Source: Thermomonas sp. XSG (GTDB lineage Bacteria > Pseudomonadota > Gammaproteobacteria > Xanthomonadales > Xanthomonadaceae). Taken from it: a DNA stretch of 64,000 nt. The position numbers and the translations under genes are program-made. The stretch spans positions 2,930,001 through 2,994,000 of the forward strand of contig NZ_CP061497.1 in the NCBI RefSeq assembly GCF_014678725.1, given 5' to 3'. Of the stretch, positions 19,611 through 29,738 are shown in pieces; the first letter of the stretch is position 1; every line of letters starts with the position of its first letter. Under the pieces are notes generated by a model. The model was not told the DNA's origin and ran no database searches. It was given only the letters and a program-made list of their open reading frames with translations.

Positions 19611-19857
19611 GGGCGCATCCACCTGCCGGTGCGCATGCATGCCGATGCGGTCCGGGCCGTTCGTGCATGAGTTCGCGATGGCATCGCCAAACGCCCCCGC
19701 GCCGGTCCGCTGGCCCAGTTCCGGCCGGCCCGAAGCGCGCGGTGAAGACCGCGCGAACGCCCCTCTCGCCATCCTGTGCGCGGTTTCCGCGAACCGTTCG
19801 CCGTGGGCGCGTCCTGCCCGTGCCCCGGCTCCCTGCATCCACTGACCTGCAGCCCAC
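19611..19857 (+). promoter_or_regulatory. GC-rich structured leader between the EPS regulator and the first sugar gene
   Basis: No gene is convincing in this 247-nt gap. It contains a perfect 8-bp hairpin with a GAAG loop (19736-19743 with 19748-19755) and a smaller CGGTT/AACCG hairpin (19781-19796). No JUMPstart/ops motif (GGCGGTAG) was seen. It could be a long 5' leader or a promoter region. Confidence 0.4.
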
Positions 19858-21225
<1,368 letters not shown>

Positions 21226-21228
21226 CCC

Positions 21229-22248
21229 ATGAAAGTTCTGGTTACCGGCGGTGCCGGTTACATCGGCAGTCACACCTGCGTGCTTTTGCTCGAGGCCGGT
21301 CATACGGTCACCGTCATCGATAATCTTTGCAACAGTTCCGCCATCGCGCTCGCGCGGGTGCAGGAACTGGCCGGTCGTCCTTTGCGGTTCCTGCAGGGGG
21401 ACATCCGCAGCCGCACTGACCTGTCGGGTGCTTTCGAAGGCGGCGTAGATGCCGTGATTCATTTCGCCGCGCTGAAAGCGGTCGGCGAAAGCTGCGACGA
21501 GCCGCTGCGCTATTTCGACACCAACATCGGCGGCACGATTGCCTTGATGCAGGCGATGGAAACTGCAGGCGTATCGAAGCTTGTCTTTTCTTCATCGGCC
21601 ACCGTCTATGGGCAGCCGGACAGCGTTCCGGTCAACGAGGGAGCGCCCCTGCGCGTCACAAACCCGTATGGCCGCACCAAGCTAGTGATGGAGCAGTTGA
21701 TCCAGGATTGGTGCGCTGCGCGCCCAGAGTTGAGTGCGGTGCTGCTTCGCTATTTCAATCCCGTGGGGGCGCATCCTAGTGGCCGCATTGGCGAAGACCC
21801 CCGCGGCGAACCCAACAACTTGATGCCTTGCGTTGCCCAGGTGGCTGTGGGCCATCGAAGCCATCTGCGCGTGTTTGGGGATGACTATGCCACTCCTGAT
21901 GGCACCGGCATCCGTGACTATTTGCATGTAATGGATCTCGCTCAGGCGCACCTAAAGGCGTTGGAATATGTCGGCCTGCATAATGGTTGCGAGATTTTCA
22001 ACCTTGGCGCTGGTCACGGTCACTCCGTGATTGAACTGGTGCGGGCATTCGAATCTGCGAGCGGCCGGAATATCCCCATGGAAATCATGAAGCGCAGGTC
22101 TGGAGATGTCGCGGAGCTTACTGCGGACCCGTCGCACGCGAACGTTCGCTTGGGCTGGAGCGCAGAACGGGACCTGTCGATGGCTTGCGCCGATGCCTGG
22201 CGTTGGCAGAAGGCAAATCCCCTCGGCTTTACCCCTGATCCCGAATGA
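21229..22248 (+). CDS. galE: UDP-glucose 4-epimerase
   Basis: This 339-aa extended SDR enzyme interconverts UDP-glucose and UDP-galactose, or the N-acetyl forms. It has the NAD motif G-G-A-G-Y-I-G-S at residues 7-14, the F-S-S-S-A-T-V-Y-G serine motif, the catalytic Y-G-R-T-K pair, and the substrate block R-Y-F-N-P-V-G-A-H-P-S-G typical of GalE. The ATG is 3 nt after the preceding stop, and the stop overlaps the flippase start by 4 bp. From about 21.6 kb onward the codon use becomes visibly less GC-rich, marking entry into the transferred-looking cassette. Confidence 0.93.
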   Translation: MKVLVTGGAGYIGSHTCVLLLEAGHTVTVIDNLCNSSAIALARVQELAGRPLRFLQGDIRSRTDLSGAFEGGVDAVIHFAALKAVGESCDEPLRYFDTNIGGTIALMQAMETAGVSKLVFSSSATVYGQPDSVPVNEGAPLRVTNPYGRTKLVMEQLIQDWCAARPELSAVLLRYFNPVGAHPSGRIGEDPRGEPNNLMPCVAQVAVGHRSHLRVFGDDYATPDGTGIRDYLHVMDLAQAHLKALEYVGLHNGCEIFNLGAGHGHSVIELVRAFESASGRNIPMEIMKRRSGDVAELTADPSHANVRLGWSAERDLSMACADAWRWQKANPLGFTPDPE

Positions 22249-23432
22249 ACTCTATTTTCAAGGAGGTGGCGGCTAAGTTTGGCGGGGTTTCGGGCCTGAG
22301 TATTTCATCGGCTGCGTTGAATCTGGTTACTACCGTTCTTGTGGTTCGTTGGTGTGGTGCTTCCGTCTATGCGGATTTCATGGTGGATCTTGCCATCGTT
22401 TCGCTCCTGCTGTTGCTCCTGGAGGTTGTCCCAAGCAACTTTTCCGTGTTCCGGCTGCAGGATGACCGTCAGTGGCGCACGGTGGTTGAGGGTCACCTGT
22501 TTCTCGTGGCGGTGCTGTTGGTCGTGTCGGTGTTTTCGCTGGCAAAGTTCGGCGTGATATTCAGTGATTTTTCTCCATGGATTGCGCTGTACGCGGCGAG
22601 CCAGGCTTCGAAACGGTACTTCGACCTGATGCTGCAGGCGATGGGGAGGCTGCATGAATTCATGGCATTGGAGGTCGCAATATCCTTCGTCCGGCTCTCG
22701 TATCTTTCCTTGGGGGCATTGGCCGGCTACCGGAACATCGATCTGGTGTGGGGGTCGCTTGCGGCGGCAGTTGTGTCAAGTCAGATCATCTATGCAATCA
22801 AGCGCGGCAGAACCCTGCAGATCGATGCGCCAACCTCCGCGAGGATGGAAGCTTGGGAAGTTGCCCGGAAATTTCTTCCCTATTACCCGGGCATAGCGCT
22901 GAAGCGCGTCAAGGACAATTTGCTGCCATTGATCGGAAGCTGGGTGCTTGGATCCAAGGAGACATTGGGTCTGTTGATGCTGGCGTACCGTGGCGTCGTC
23001 TTTGCCAGTGGCCAGATTCGGATATTCGAGGCGCTCTTGTATCACCGTGAAACCTTGGGAAAAATCGAGGCCATGCCGGCAAAAACACGGTTCGCGGTGG
23101 CGGGAGTGGCGCAAGTCGCCGCGATTTGTGCCTCAGTGGTTCTGCTTGTGCTTTCCGACGAGCCTGCAAAGCCTTATGCGGCGGCGATCATGCTGTCGTT
23201 CCTTGTGTGGCCTATTTCTTTCTATTCGATCGAGCGCGCCAATGCCCTGGCCAGCTTCAATCCAGGTAGGGTCAATTCGGCACTGCTGGCATATCTGGTT
23301 TTCGCAGTGGCGGCGGCCTGGGGTGTTTGGAGAGCGGGTATGGAAAACGTTTATGCCCTGATCGCGGTGTTTTTGGCAGCCGAAGTGCTCCAATACCTGG
23401 TGATGAAACGAATGAGGCCGGAGGTGGCGTAA
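22245..23432 (+). CDS. Polysaccharide flippase-like membrane protein (Wzx family, probable)
   Basis: This 395-aa protein has about 10-12 hydrophobic segments, for example I-V-S-L-L-L-L-L-L-E-V-V near residue 50 and L-F-L-V-A-V-L-L-V-V near 85. A basic middle loop contains the flippase-like L-K-R-V-K-D-N-L-L-P-L-I. There is no sequence signature strong enough for certainty. The length, topology and place in the glycan cassette fit a MOP-superfamily lipid-linked oligosaccharide flippase. It overlaps galE by 4 bp and is followed 13 nt later by an acyltransferase. An unrelated transporter cannot be excluded. Confidence 0.7.
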   Translation: MNSIFKEVAAKFGGVSGLSISSAALNLVTTVLVVRWCGASVYADFMVDLAIVSLLLLLLEVVPSNFSVFRLQDDRQWRTVVEGHLFLVAVLLVVSVFSLAKFGVIFSDFSPWIALYAASQASKRYFDLMLQAMGRLHEFMALEVAISFVRLSYLSLGALAGYRNIDLVWGSLAAAVVSSQIIYAIKRGRTLQIDAPTSARMEAWEVARKFLPYYPGIALKRVKDNLLPLIGSWVLGSKETLGLLMLAYRGVVFASGQIRIFEALLYHRETLGKIEAMPAKTRFAVAGVAQVAAICASVVLLVLSDEPAKPYAAAIMLSFLVWPISFYSIERANALASFNPGRVNSALLAYLVFAVAAAWGVWRAGMENVYALIAVFLAAEVLQYLVMKRMRPEVA

Positions 23433-23445
23433 TGGGGGGCGGCTG

Positions 23446-24018
23446 ATGAAAATCCTGATTGATCTTCTTCGCTGGTGGAAATTTAGGAGGGTGCGCTTGC
23501 AGGTGGAGGGGCGTGGCTGTGAGTACAAATCCCTTCGAAGCAGTTTCATCGCGCCACAGTACTTAAATCTTGGTGATTTTGTCCAAATCGGTCCGGAGGC
23601 TATGATCGATGCCACCGGTGGTGTAGAGATCGGAGCCGGCTCGATACTTGCGCCCCAAGTTTGGATCTATTCGCGCACTCACCACTTCGGTGATGCTGCT
23701 ACGGCACTTCCGTTTGATAATGTTGTGTTGACTAAAAAGGTCACCGTCGGCCGGTATGTATGGATTGCCGCACGGGCGACCATTCTGCCAGGAGTGACCA
23801 TCGGCGATGGTGCCGTAGTTGGAGCGGGTGCGGTCGTATCAAGGGATGTGCCGCCGTGTGCGGTCGTGGTCGGAAATCCGGCGAGGGTCGTTCGCTACCG
23901 GGGCGTTGAACAGTTTCGCACGTTGTTGGAATCAGAAAATCCGTTTGTCTATGAAAGGTTCGGTCGTAAAAAGGTCGCGCGGAAAATGACAGGGAGCGGG
24001 CGCGATGCCAGTGACTAG
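23446..24018 (+). CDS. Hexapeptide-repeat acyltransferase
   Basis: This 190-aa left-handed beta-helix protein is of the LbH/WcaF-NodL type, probably O-acetylating a sugar of the surface glycan with acetyl-CoA. Hexapeptide repeats run through residues ~50-150 (I-G-P-E-A-M-I-D; I-G-A-G-S-I-L-A-P; V-T-I-G-D-G-A-V-V-G-A-G-A-V-V). They end with the classic P-P-C-A-V-V-V-G-N-P-A-R-V cap. The S-R-T-H-H-F block holds the probable catalytic His. A GGGGGG tract precedes the ATG. The 3' end overlaps the next glycosyltransferase by 14 bp. Confidence 0.9.
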   Translation: MKILIDLLRWWKFRRVRLQVEGRGCEYKSLRSSFIAPQYLNLGDFVQIGPEAMIDATGGVEIGAGSILAPQVWIYSRTHHFGDAATALPFDNVVLTKKVTVGRYVWIAARATILPGVTIGDGAVVGAGAVVSRDVPPCAVVVGNPARVVRYRGVEQFRTLLESENPFVYERFGRKKVARKMTGSGRDASD

Positions 24019-25177
24019 GCGCCATTTGAAGATCAACTACATCCTGAATCACTATGACCCTCTTGCTTCCACGCATTTTGCCCATGTTACTGGGCTGCTG
24101 GCGGAAATGGCCGTGCAGGGATGTGCCGTGAACCTGTTCGTCGAGAAGACTTCCGGCCCGCTGCCGCAACTGCCCGGCGTACGGGTGCGCGCGTTACGGT
24201 TGCGGGCGCCGTTGATACGTCATGTCGAATTGTTCGTGCGTTTGTTCCTTGCATCCCTGCGAGGGTACAGATCCACGTTCATACGGATTTCCGCGCCGGC
24301 CGCAATCGTTGCATCAATCTGCCATTCGGTGTCGGGAGGGCGTGCATACTTGTGGCAGAGCGGAACAACGCGTGAATTCGACCTCGGGCAGAAGTGGGGC
24401 TGGAACCGGGTGAATTGGTTCGTTCGGTCAGCGGTCCCGAATTACATGGCAAGGAAAATGTGCCAGCGCTTCGTGACCGGGCCGGAACCGATGGTGGACT
24501 ATTACGCGGATTCCGTCGGAATCGATCGACGCAAGATGCGTCTTCTTTACAATGACATCGATCTGGAGAAATGGGGGAGAGGAGGGCGCCGCGAAGTCAA
24601 TGGGGGCTTCTTTGGGTATTTCGGCACTCAGAGGCCGTCTCATGTAATGCTGCTGGTGCACAGGTTATCGCCGGTACGCCGGACCCCAGTCTATCTAGAA
24701 AAGCTGTTTTTCGACCTCAAGCATGAGTTCGGTCTGGATTGGGTGATCGTGATTGCGGGAGATGGTGAGGAAAGATCCACCATCGCCGGCCTGGCGGATG
24801 CTGCCGGAGTTAGCTCCTGTTGTCGTTTTCTAGGTCCGGTTCCCAACAGGGAGTTGCCAGTCCTGTATGGCCTTGCAGATCTTTTCATCAATCCTTCCCA
24901 CGCGGAGGGGTTTCCACGCGTGATAATCGAAGCCATGGCTTCAGGCCTTCCCATCGTCACGACCGATGCCGGCGGGACGAGCGCCCTGCTAGGGCGCTTA
25001 CAGGCGGGTTGGGTTGCAGACAAGGACGTTCCGGGAGACTTTTCCAGATTGGTGATGGAATTGTTGCGGAACCCGGAGGTGATGGCGGAGCTCGCAAGGG
25101 AGAATCTTCTGGAGGTCGAGCGCTTTTCCACGCCAGCCGTGGCGAGGATGTACATGGATGTGTTGGGTGAGCAATAG
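24005..25177 (+). CDS. Glycosyltransferase, GT4 family (first of five)
   Basis: This 390-aa GT-B protein carries the GT4 C-terminal signature E-G-F-P-R-V-I-I-E-A-M-A-S-G-L-P-I-V with its E-x7-E pair, preceded by V-I-A-G-D-G-E-E and an F-L-G-P-V-P segment. The N-terminal domain is less conserved, as expected for the acceptor-binding half. Donor and acceptor sugars cannot be predicted. It overlaps the acyltransferase by 14 bp, and the next gene begins 1 nt after its stop. Confidence 0.9.
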   Translation: MPVTRRHLKINYILNHYDPLASTHFAHVTGLLAEMAVQGCAVNLFVEKTSGPLPQLPGVRVRALRLRAPLIRHVELFVRLFLASLRGYRSTFIRISAPAAIVASICHSVSGGRAYLWQSGTTREFDLGQKWGWNRVNWFVRSAVPNYMARKMCQRFVTGPEPMVDYYADSVGIDRRKMRLLYNDIDLEKWGRGGRREVNGGFFGYFGTQRPSHVMLLVHRLSPVRRTPVYLEKLFFDLKHEFGLDWVIVIAGDGEERSTIAGLADAAGVSSCCRFLGPVPNRELPVLYGLADLFINPSHAEGFPRVIIEAMASGLPIVTTDAGGTSALLGRLQAGWVADKDVPGDFSRLVMELLRNPEVMAELARENLLEVERFSTPAVARMYMDVLGEQ

Positions 25178-25178
25178 C

Positions 25179-26303
25179 ATGCGGGTATTTCATGTAAGCC
25201 CGAATGTCTATCCTCCGCTTCCCGCTGGGCATCACACGCTGCGGATCTGGAAAGAGCTTGCGCGGGACGCCGAGCGATATCACGTGATCGCCAGCGCCGG
25301 GCGCCTTCGGTACTCGCACACGGTTGACGGAAACCTGCATCTGCACCTGCTCCCCACATTCGGGACACGGGGATGGCATTTTTTTCTGGCCAGCTGGATG
25401 GTGCTGTTCCTGTGTCTTCGGCATCATCCGGATCGAATTATTGCGCAATGCCCCGTCAACGGGGGACTGGTTGCGTCGGTGGCCCGGCTCATCTTCCGCG
25501 TGCCGGTGTTGGCTGAAGTGCACGGCGCCCACTATTTTTGGCCTGGCGGTCCGGGTGGGGTGCGTCGTGTCACATGGATGCTTCTGCGCCTCGGTACCGC
25601 GTTTACGTTCCGGGTGGCGACTAGGATCCGATCGCTCTCCAGAGACATGACCGAGCACCTGGTTCGCGTCTATGGTGAGTCCATTCAGCCGAAGATCTTC
25701 GAACTTGGCAATCGCGTCGATCTGGAGCTGTTTTCGCCGGTGAAGACTTGCTACCGAATGACCGCGGGGCCAACGCTGATCTCGGTTGGTGCCTACACGG
25801 CCGGGAAGAATCACCTGGCATTGGTGGAAGGATTGCTGCAGCGCCTCCCGGATGCGCGGTTGACGCTGGTGGGGCGAGGCCCCATGGAACGCGTCTACGT
25901 CGAGCGGGCCCAAGCACTCGGAGTGCAGTCAAGGCTCAAGCTGGTTCATGCGGCCAGCCATCGCGACGTCGCTTCGTTGCTGGCCGAATCAGATATCTAT
26001 ATACATCCCTCGCTATCGGAAGGTGTGCCGCGGGCGATACTCGAAGCCATGGCCATGGGATTACCCGTGGTGGCGACAAAAGTTGGCTTCCTGGGAGGTG
26101 TTGTTCGGGACGGAGTCGATGTTTCGCTCATTCCGCTGGGAGACTTGCAAGCACTTGAGCGCGCGGTAGATAGACTCATCGATTCGGAAGACCTTCGGCG
26201 GGAAATGGGGACTGCCGCGGCGAAACAAATTCGTTCGCGTTTCGAATGGAACAGCACTTTTGACCGCTATCGCGGGCTGATCGCATCGCTGGTGAGGGCA
26301 TGA
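25179..26303 (+). CDS. Glycosyltransferase, GT4 family (second of five)
   Basis: This 374-aa GT-B protein starts M-R-V-F-H-V-S-P-N-V-Y-P-P, a typical GT4 first strand. It has L-I-S-V-G-A-Y-T-A-G-K-N-H, L-V-G-R-G-P and the motif E-G-V-P-R-A-I-L-E-A-M-A-M-G-L-P-V-V. The ATG at 25179 is preferred over an in-frame codon 21 nt upstream because the conserved strand begins there and it sits 1 nt after the previous stop. The sugar specificity is unknown. It overlaps the next gene by 4 bp. Confidence 0.9.
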   Translation: MRVFHVSPNVYPPLPAGHHTLRIWKELARDAERYHVIASAGRLRYSHTVDGNLHLHLLPTFGTRGWHFFLASWMVLFLCLRHHPDRIIAQCPVNGGLVASVARLIFRVPVLAEVHGAHYFWPGGPGGVRRVTWMLLRLGTAFTFRVATRIRSLSRDMTEHLVRVYGESIQPKIFELGNRVDLELFSPVKTCYRMTAGPTLISVGAYTAGKNHLALVEGLLQRLPDARLTLVGRGPMERVYVERAQALGVQSRLKLVHAASHRDVASLLAESDIYIHPSLSEGVPRAILEAMAMGLPVVATKVGFLGGVVRDGVDVSLIPLGDLQALERAVDRLIDSEDLRREMGTAAAKQIRSRFEWNSTFDRYRGLIASLVRA

Positions 26304-27460
26304 CGGCAATCATGTCGAGTCAACCAGCCTCCATTGAAGGTGGCGCGTTCCGCGTCCTGCGGATGCAGATCACTATCCCGCCGTTTCCCGGCGGAATGGA
26401 GAAGCACGTCAGACGGCTCTCCGACGAGCAACGGAGGCAGGGGTGCAATGTGCACCTGCTTTTTTCCCAGGGCGCCCCGCTTCATCACGATGACCAGCGG
26501 ATTGGAGAGGGCCTCATCGCGGCAATCAGGCCACAGGCGCTGCGCTCATTGGTGTTTTTTATGGCGGTATTACCTGAGTTGATGAGGCTACGGGGCCGGA
26601 TTGACCTCGTCCATACTCACGGCGACTGGTCTATGGCCGTGCTCGGTCGAATGGCCAAGCTGTTGGTGGCAGCTCCAGTCAGCATGGTTTCCGTCCATGG
26701 CGGCCCCATGCGTTCCCGGATCAGGAAATTCCTGCAGCGATTCCTGGGGGTGGCTGACATCGTGCATGCGACTGGACGCCGAGATGCCGAACGGCTGTCT
26801 GCGCAATTAAGGCGCGAGGTCTTCTGGCAGGCGAGTGGCATTGATGATCTGTTCCTTTCCGGATCGGACGAACCGGCGCCGCGCCCCCTTATCCAAGATA
26901 AGTATCTCGCCGTGACAGTTGGCGTCCTTCGCCCAAAGAAGAACATTGATCTTGTATTGGATATCGCAAAAAGCACCGATGACTGGATCTTCGTGGTGAT
27001 TGGCGATGGGCCGCAGCGCGAGCACCTGCAACGCCGAGTCCGCGATGAATCGCTGGGCAATGTGCGCCTTGTGGGAGCCCTAAGTGCAGAGGAAATATGC
27101 AGGTGGCACGATGTGGCACACGCTTTCCTGTGTACCTCAGATGTGGAGGGTACGCCTACCTCCATGCTGGAGGCCATGGCTCGAGGAGTGCCGGTTGTTA
27201 CGTCGGACTGCGGCGATTTCCGAGGGATCATTGAGCCTGGAGTCACCGGTTGGATAGTCGGCGACTATATGGCTCGGTCATTCGTGGAGCGTTTGACGGC
27301 ATTGGAGGACGATGAGCGCCAATGGCAAGCGATGTCGTCGGCATGCAGGGCGTACGTGGGTACGCGAACTTGGGGCCGGGTTGCCACTTCCATAACCGAA
27401 AGGATGCGCCTCGAGCTGATGGCTCGAAGCGCCGGCGACTCAAAGAGGCCGCAGCGATGA
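26300..27460 (+). CDS. Glycosyltransferase, GT4 family (third of five)
   Basis: This 386-aa GT-B protein has the N-terminal glycine-rich loop P-F-P-G-G-M-E-K-H-V, where the donor phosphate is usually approached. It also has V-G-V-L-R-P-K-K-N-I-D, V-I-G-D-G-P-Q-R-E and E-G-T-P-T-S-M-L-E-A-M-A-R-G-V-P-V-V. It starts in a four-base overlap with the second glycosyltransferase and ends in one with the fourth. The N-terminal ~15 residues (T-A-I-M-S-S-Q-P-A-S) are poorly conserved-looking, so an ATG nearer the first strand is possible. Confidence 0.9.
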   Translation: MTAIMSSQPASIEGGAFRVLRMQITIPPFPGGMEKHVRRLSDEQRRQGCNVHLLFSQGAPLHHDDQRIGEGLIAAIRPQALRSLVFFMAVLPELMRLRGRIDLVHTHGDWSMAVLGRMAKLLVAAPVSMVSVHGGPMRSRIRKFLQRFLGVADIVHATGRRDAERLSAQLRREVFWQASGIDDLFLSGSDEPAPRPLIQDKYLAVTVGVLRPKKNIDLVLDIAKSTDDWIFVVIGDGPQREHLQRRVRDESLGNVRLVGALSAEEICRWHDVAHAFLCTSDVEGTPTSMLEAMARGVPVVTSDCGDFRGIIEPGVTGWIVGDYMARSFVERLTALEDDERQWQAMSSACRAYVGTRTWGRVATSITERMRLELMARSAGDSKRPQR

Positions 27461-28533
27461 AAATACTCCACGTCATCACCGGACTCGGCATCGGGGGTGC
27501 GGAGCGCGTACTTCTTGATTTGTCGGGAGAAATGGTTCGGCAGGGACACGATGTCAAGATCGTGTCCCTGTTCAACGATATTTCCGCGGCTGCGCGAGGT
27601 GTTGAGCCGGGAGTGCAAATCGCGACACTCGGTATCACCAAGAGTCCGACGACATGGGGTCCAGGCGTTCTTGGATATTTGAACGAACTGCGCCGAGGGT
27701 CCTATGCGGTGGTGCATGCGCATATGTTCCATGCGCTGGTGCTTGCGATCATTGGGAAGATATTCGGCGTATATTCTGTTCCGCTCGTATTTACATCCCA
27801 TAGCTCGTTGGTACTGGGGCGAGCGAGACAGTTCCTGCTCTGGTCAACCAGGGGGTTGCGATCTGCCGATGTGGTTTTTAGTCGTGATCAGCATGTTCGC
27901 TTGAACTCAGAGAGGTGCGCGGTTATTCCAAACGGCGTCCTTGGGCGAGCAAACCCGCCGGGGCCGAGAAAAGCTCCTGAAAGCCCTGGCCGCTGGATAT
28001 TCCTGAATGTTGCGAGATTCTCAGAGCCAAAGAATCAGCTTGAACTGGTGCGTCAGTTCGCCATGTTACGGGTGGAGAGCTCGGAGTTGTGGCTGGTGGG
28101 GGACGGGCCTCTGCGGGAAGGTGTCGAGAGCGCTGCCAAGATGCTGGGCGTCGCTGACAGAATTCGGTTTCTCGGTGAGCGGAACGATGTGATGGAGTTG
28201 CTTACGAAAGCTCATGTCTTTGTGTTGAGCTCGAAGTGGGAAGGACTTCCCATCGTGCTGCTTGAAGCGGGAATCACAGGTGTGCCAGTGATTTCCACGC
28301 CGGTTGGAAGTGTCCCGGAGCTGCTGGCGGATGATTGTGGTCTCGTCGCCGAGGTTACGAGGTTGTCGGATACCATGGAATTGACTGTCTTGAATTACGA
28401 AGCGGCACTGGGCCGCGCGGACCGATTGTCATTACGTGTGAGAGAACGATATTCCATCGAGGCTGCCGCAAAATCCCATGTTGGGCTATATACGGAAATC
28501 CAAGCGGCCATGTCGAGCAGGGCAAAGTCATGA
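27457..28533 (+). CDS. Glycosyltransferase, GT4 family (fourth of five)
   Basis: This 358-aa GT-B protein starts M-K-I-L-H-V-I-T-G-L-G-I-G-G-A-E, a textbook GT4 donor-loop start. That is why ATG 27457 is chosen rather than codons further upstream, which lie inside the previous gene. Later motifs are F-L-N-V-A-R-F-S-E-P-K-N-Q, L-V-G-D-G-P-L-R-E and E-G-L-P-I-V-L-L-E-A-G-I-T-G-V-P-V-I. Such proteins are often peripheral membrane enzymes acting on lipid-linked sugars. ATGA overlaps on both sides imply strict co-translation. Confidence 0.91.
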   Translation: MKILHVITGLGIGGAERVLLDLSGEMVRQGHDVKIVSLFNDISAAARGVEPGVQIATLGITKSPTTWGPGVLGYLNELRRGSYAVVHAHMFHALVLAIIGKIFGVYSVPLVFTSHSSLVLGRARQFLLWSTRGLRSADVVFSRDQHVRLNSERCAVIPNGVLGRANPPGPRKAPESPGRWIFLNVARFSEPKNQLELVRQFAMLRVESSELWLVGDGPLREGVESAAKMLGVADRIRFLGERNDVMELLTKAHVFVLSSKWEGLPIVLLEAGITGVPVISTPVGSVPELLADDCGLVAEVTRLSDTMELTVLNYEAALGRADRLSLRVRERYSIEAAAKSHVGLYTEIQAAMSSRAKS

Positions 28534-29738
28534 TTTCCCAGGAGCTGATAAAGGTCGTTCTGCCATGGTTGTTTCTGGCGATGTGGGCCTTTAACGTCCG
28601 GTCGCGCCGGGTGCGCGTCGGATTGATGGCAACCTTGTATATCACGGTGCTCGCGGGGTTTGCATCGAATTTCACGCCTTTCTATCGTGAGATGGGGCAG
28701 GTTTTTTCTATCCTAATAGTTTTGCTATTTTTTCTTCGAGCATATAAAAGGGGCGCAATTCCACGTCACGCGGCTCCTGTTCTGGTTCTTCTCTCCCTCA
28801 TTGTGGTGTCGTTGATAGTAAATCCTTCAAGGTCTACAACAGTGGTGGCGCTGGTCAATTTTCTGGTCGTTTCTGCTGTTGCTGTATATGTGGTTTCAGA
28901 GATCGAATCGCGTGCGGGTTTTGAGGAGTTCGCACGCCAGTTCCGTTTGCTGGGCATCTTGCTCGCAGGAATATCCGTCTTGGAAGGAATTGGGTTAAAT
29001 GTCAGATCCGAAGGGACGTTTTCAAATCCAAATTACCTGGGCTTGTTCCTTGGGGTGGCGGCATGCATGGCATTTGTCGGTACATCCGGTTGGCGCCGCT
29101 GGGGCAGTTTCCTGGTCATTTCCATCGGCATTTACTACACGCAGTCGCGGGCTGCGTTCATCATGCCTTTTTTGATGATCGTGTTTAATTTCCTGTCCAT
29201 TGGAGTTAGGCGCGTGGTCGCGCTCTCTCCAGTTCTGCTTCTGTTGGGTGCGCTAGTTGTTTTCATTCCTTTCCCAGTGGGTGTGTCCCAGCGTGATGAT
29301 GGGGGGTCGGACTCCGAACGGGTGCTGGCGCTTGAGGCTGGCATCGAAATGGCGCGTGAGAATCCATTTTTCGGTGTCGGATGGGGGCACTTCATAGAAG
29401 AATTCTGGAGCGCATCATCCCGAGCCCCGGTCTTGTTTCCGTCTGTGCCGAGAGTGGAAACCAGTAGGCGAGACATGGTTTCTCACAATGACTACGTCCG
29501 GATGTTTGCGGAATTGGGCGTAGTGGCTGGTCTCTATTTCATGTTCTTGACATGGAAATCTTTCCGTAGAGTGTTGGCTATGCCTGCTAGTTTGAGGATG
29601 GTGCTCGCGCCAACTCTACTTGGATTGGTTGCCTTCTCTCTGACGCATAATAATCTCAACAGTGCATTGTTCTGGATATTCTTTCTTTATCCGATGGCCG
29701 CGAAGTGGAAGAGGGCGCCGAATGGAGTGTGGTCATGA
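28530..29738 (+). CDS. O-antigen polymerase/ligase-like membrane protein (Wzy/WaaL type)
   Basis: This 402-aa protein is very hydrophobic, with ~10 TM segments. The larger periplasmic loop near residues 255-330 holds N-P-F-F-G-V-G-W-G-H-F and V-S-H-N-D-Y-V-R-M-F-A-E-L-G-V, motifs shared by Wzy_C-type polymerases and O-antigen ligases. The family cannot be resolved between polymerase and ligase by sequence. Its position among glycosyltransferases, with a flippase in the same run, favours a Wzy polymerase. ATG 28530 is chosen because the first TM begins right after it. It is A+T-rich compared with flanking housekeeping genes. Confidence 0.85.
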   Translation: MISQELIKVVLPWLFLAMWAFNVRSRRVRVGLMATLYITVLAGFASNFTPFYREMGQVFSILIVLLFFLRAYKRGAIPRHAAPVLVLLSLIVVSLIVNPSRSTTVVALVNFLVVSAVAVYVVSEIESRAGFEEFARQFRLLGILLAGISVLEGIGLNVRSEGTFSNPNYLGLFLGVAACMAFVGTSGWRRWGSFLVISIGIYYTQSRAAFIMPFLMIVFNFLSIGVRRVVALSPVLLLLGALVVFIPFPVGVSQRDDGGSDSERVLALEAGIEMARENPFFGVGWGHFIEEFWSASSRAPVLFPSVPRVETSRRDMVSHNDYVRMFAELGVVAGLYFMFLTWKSFRRVLAMPASLRMVLAPTLLGLVAFSLTHNNLNSALFWIFFLYPMAAKWKRAPNGVWS

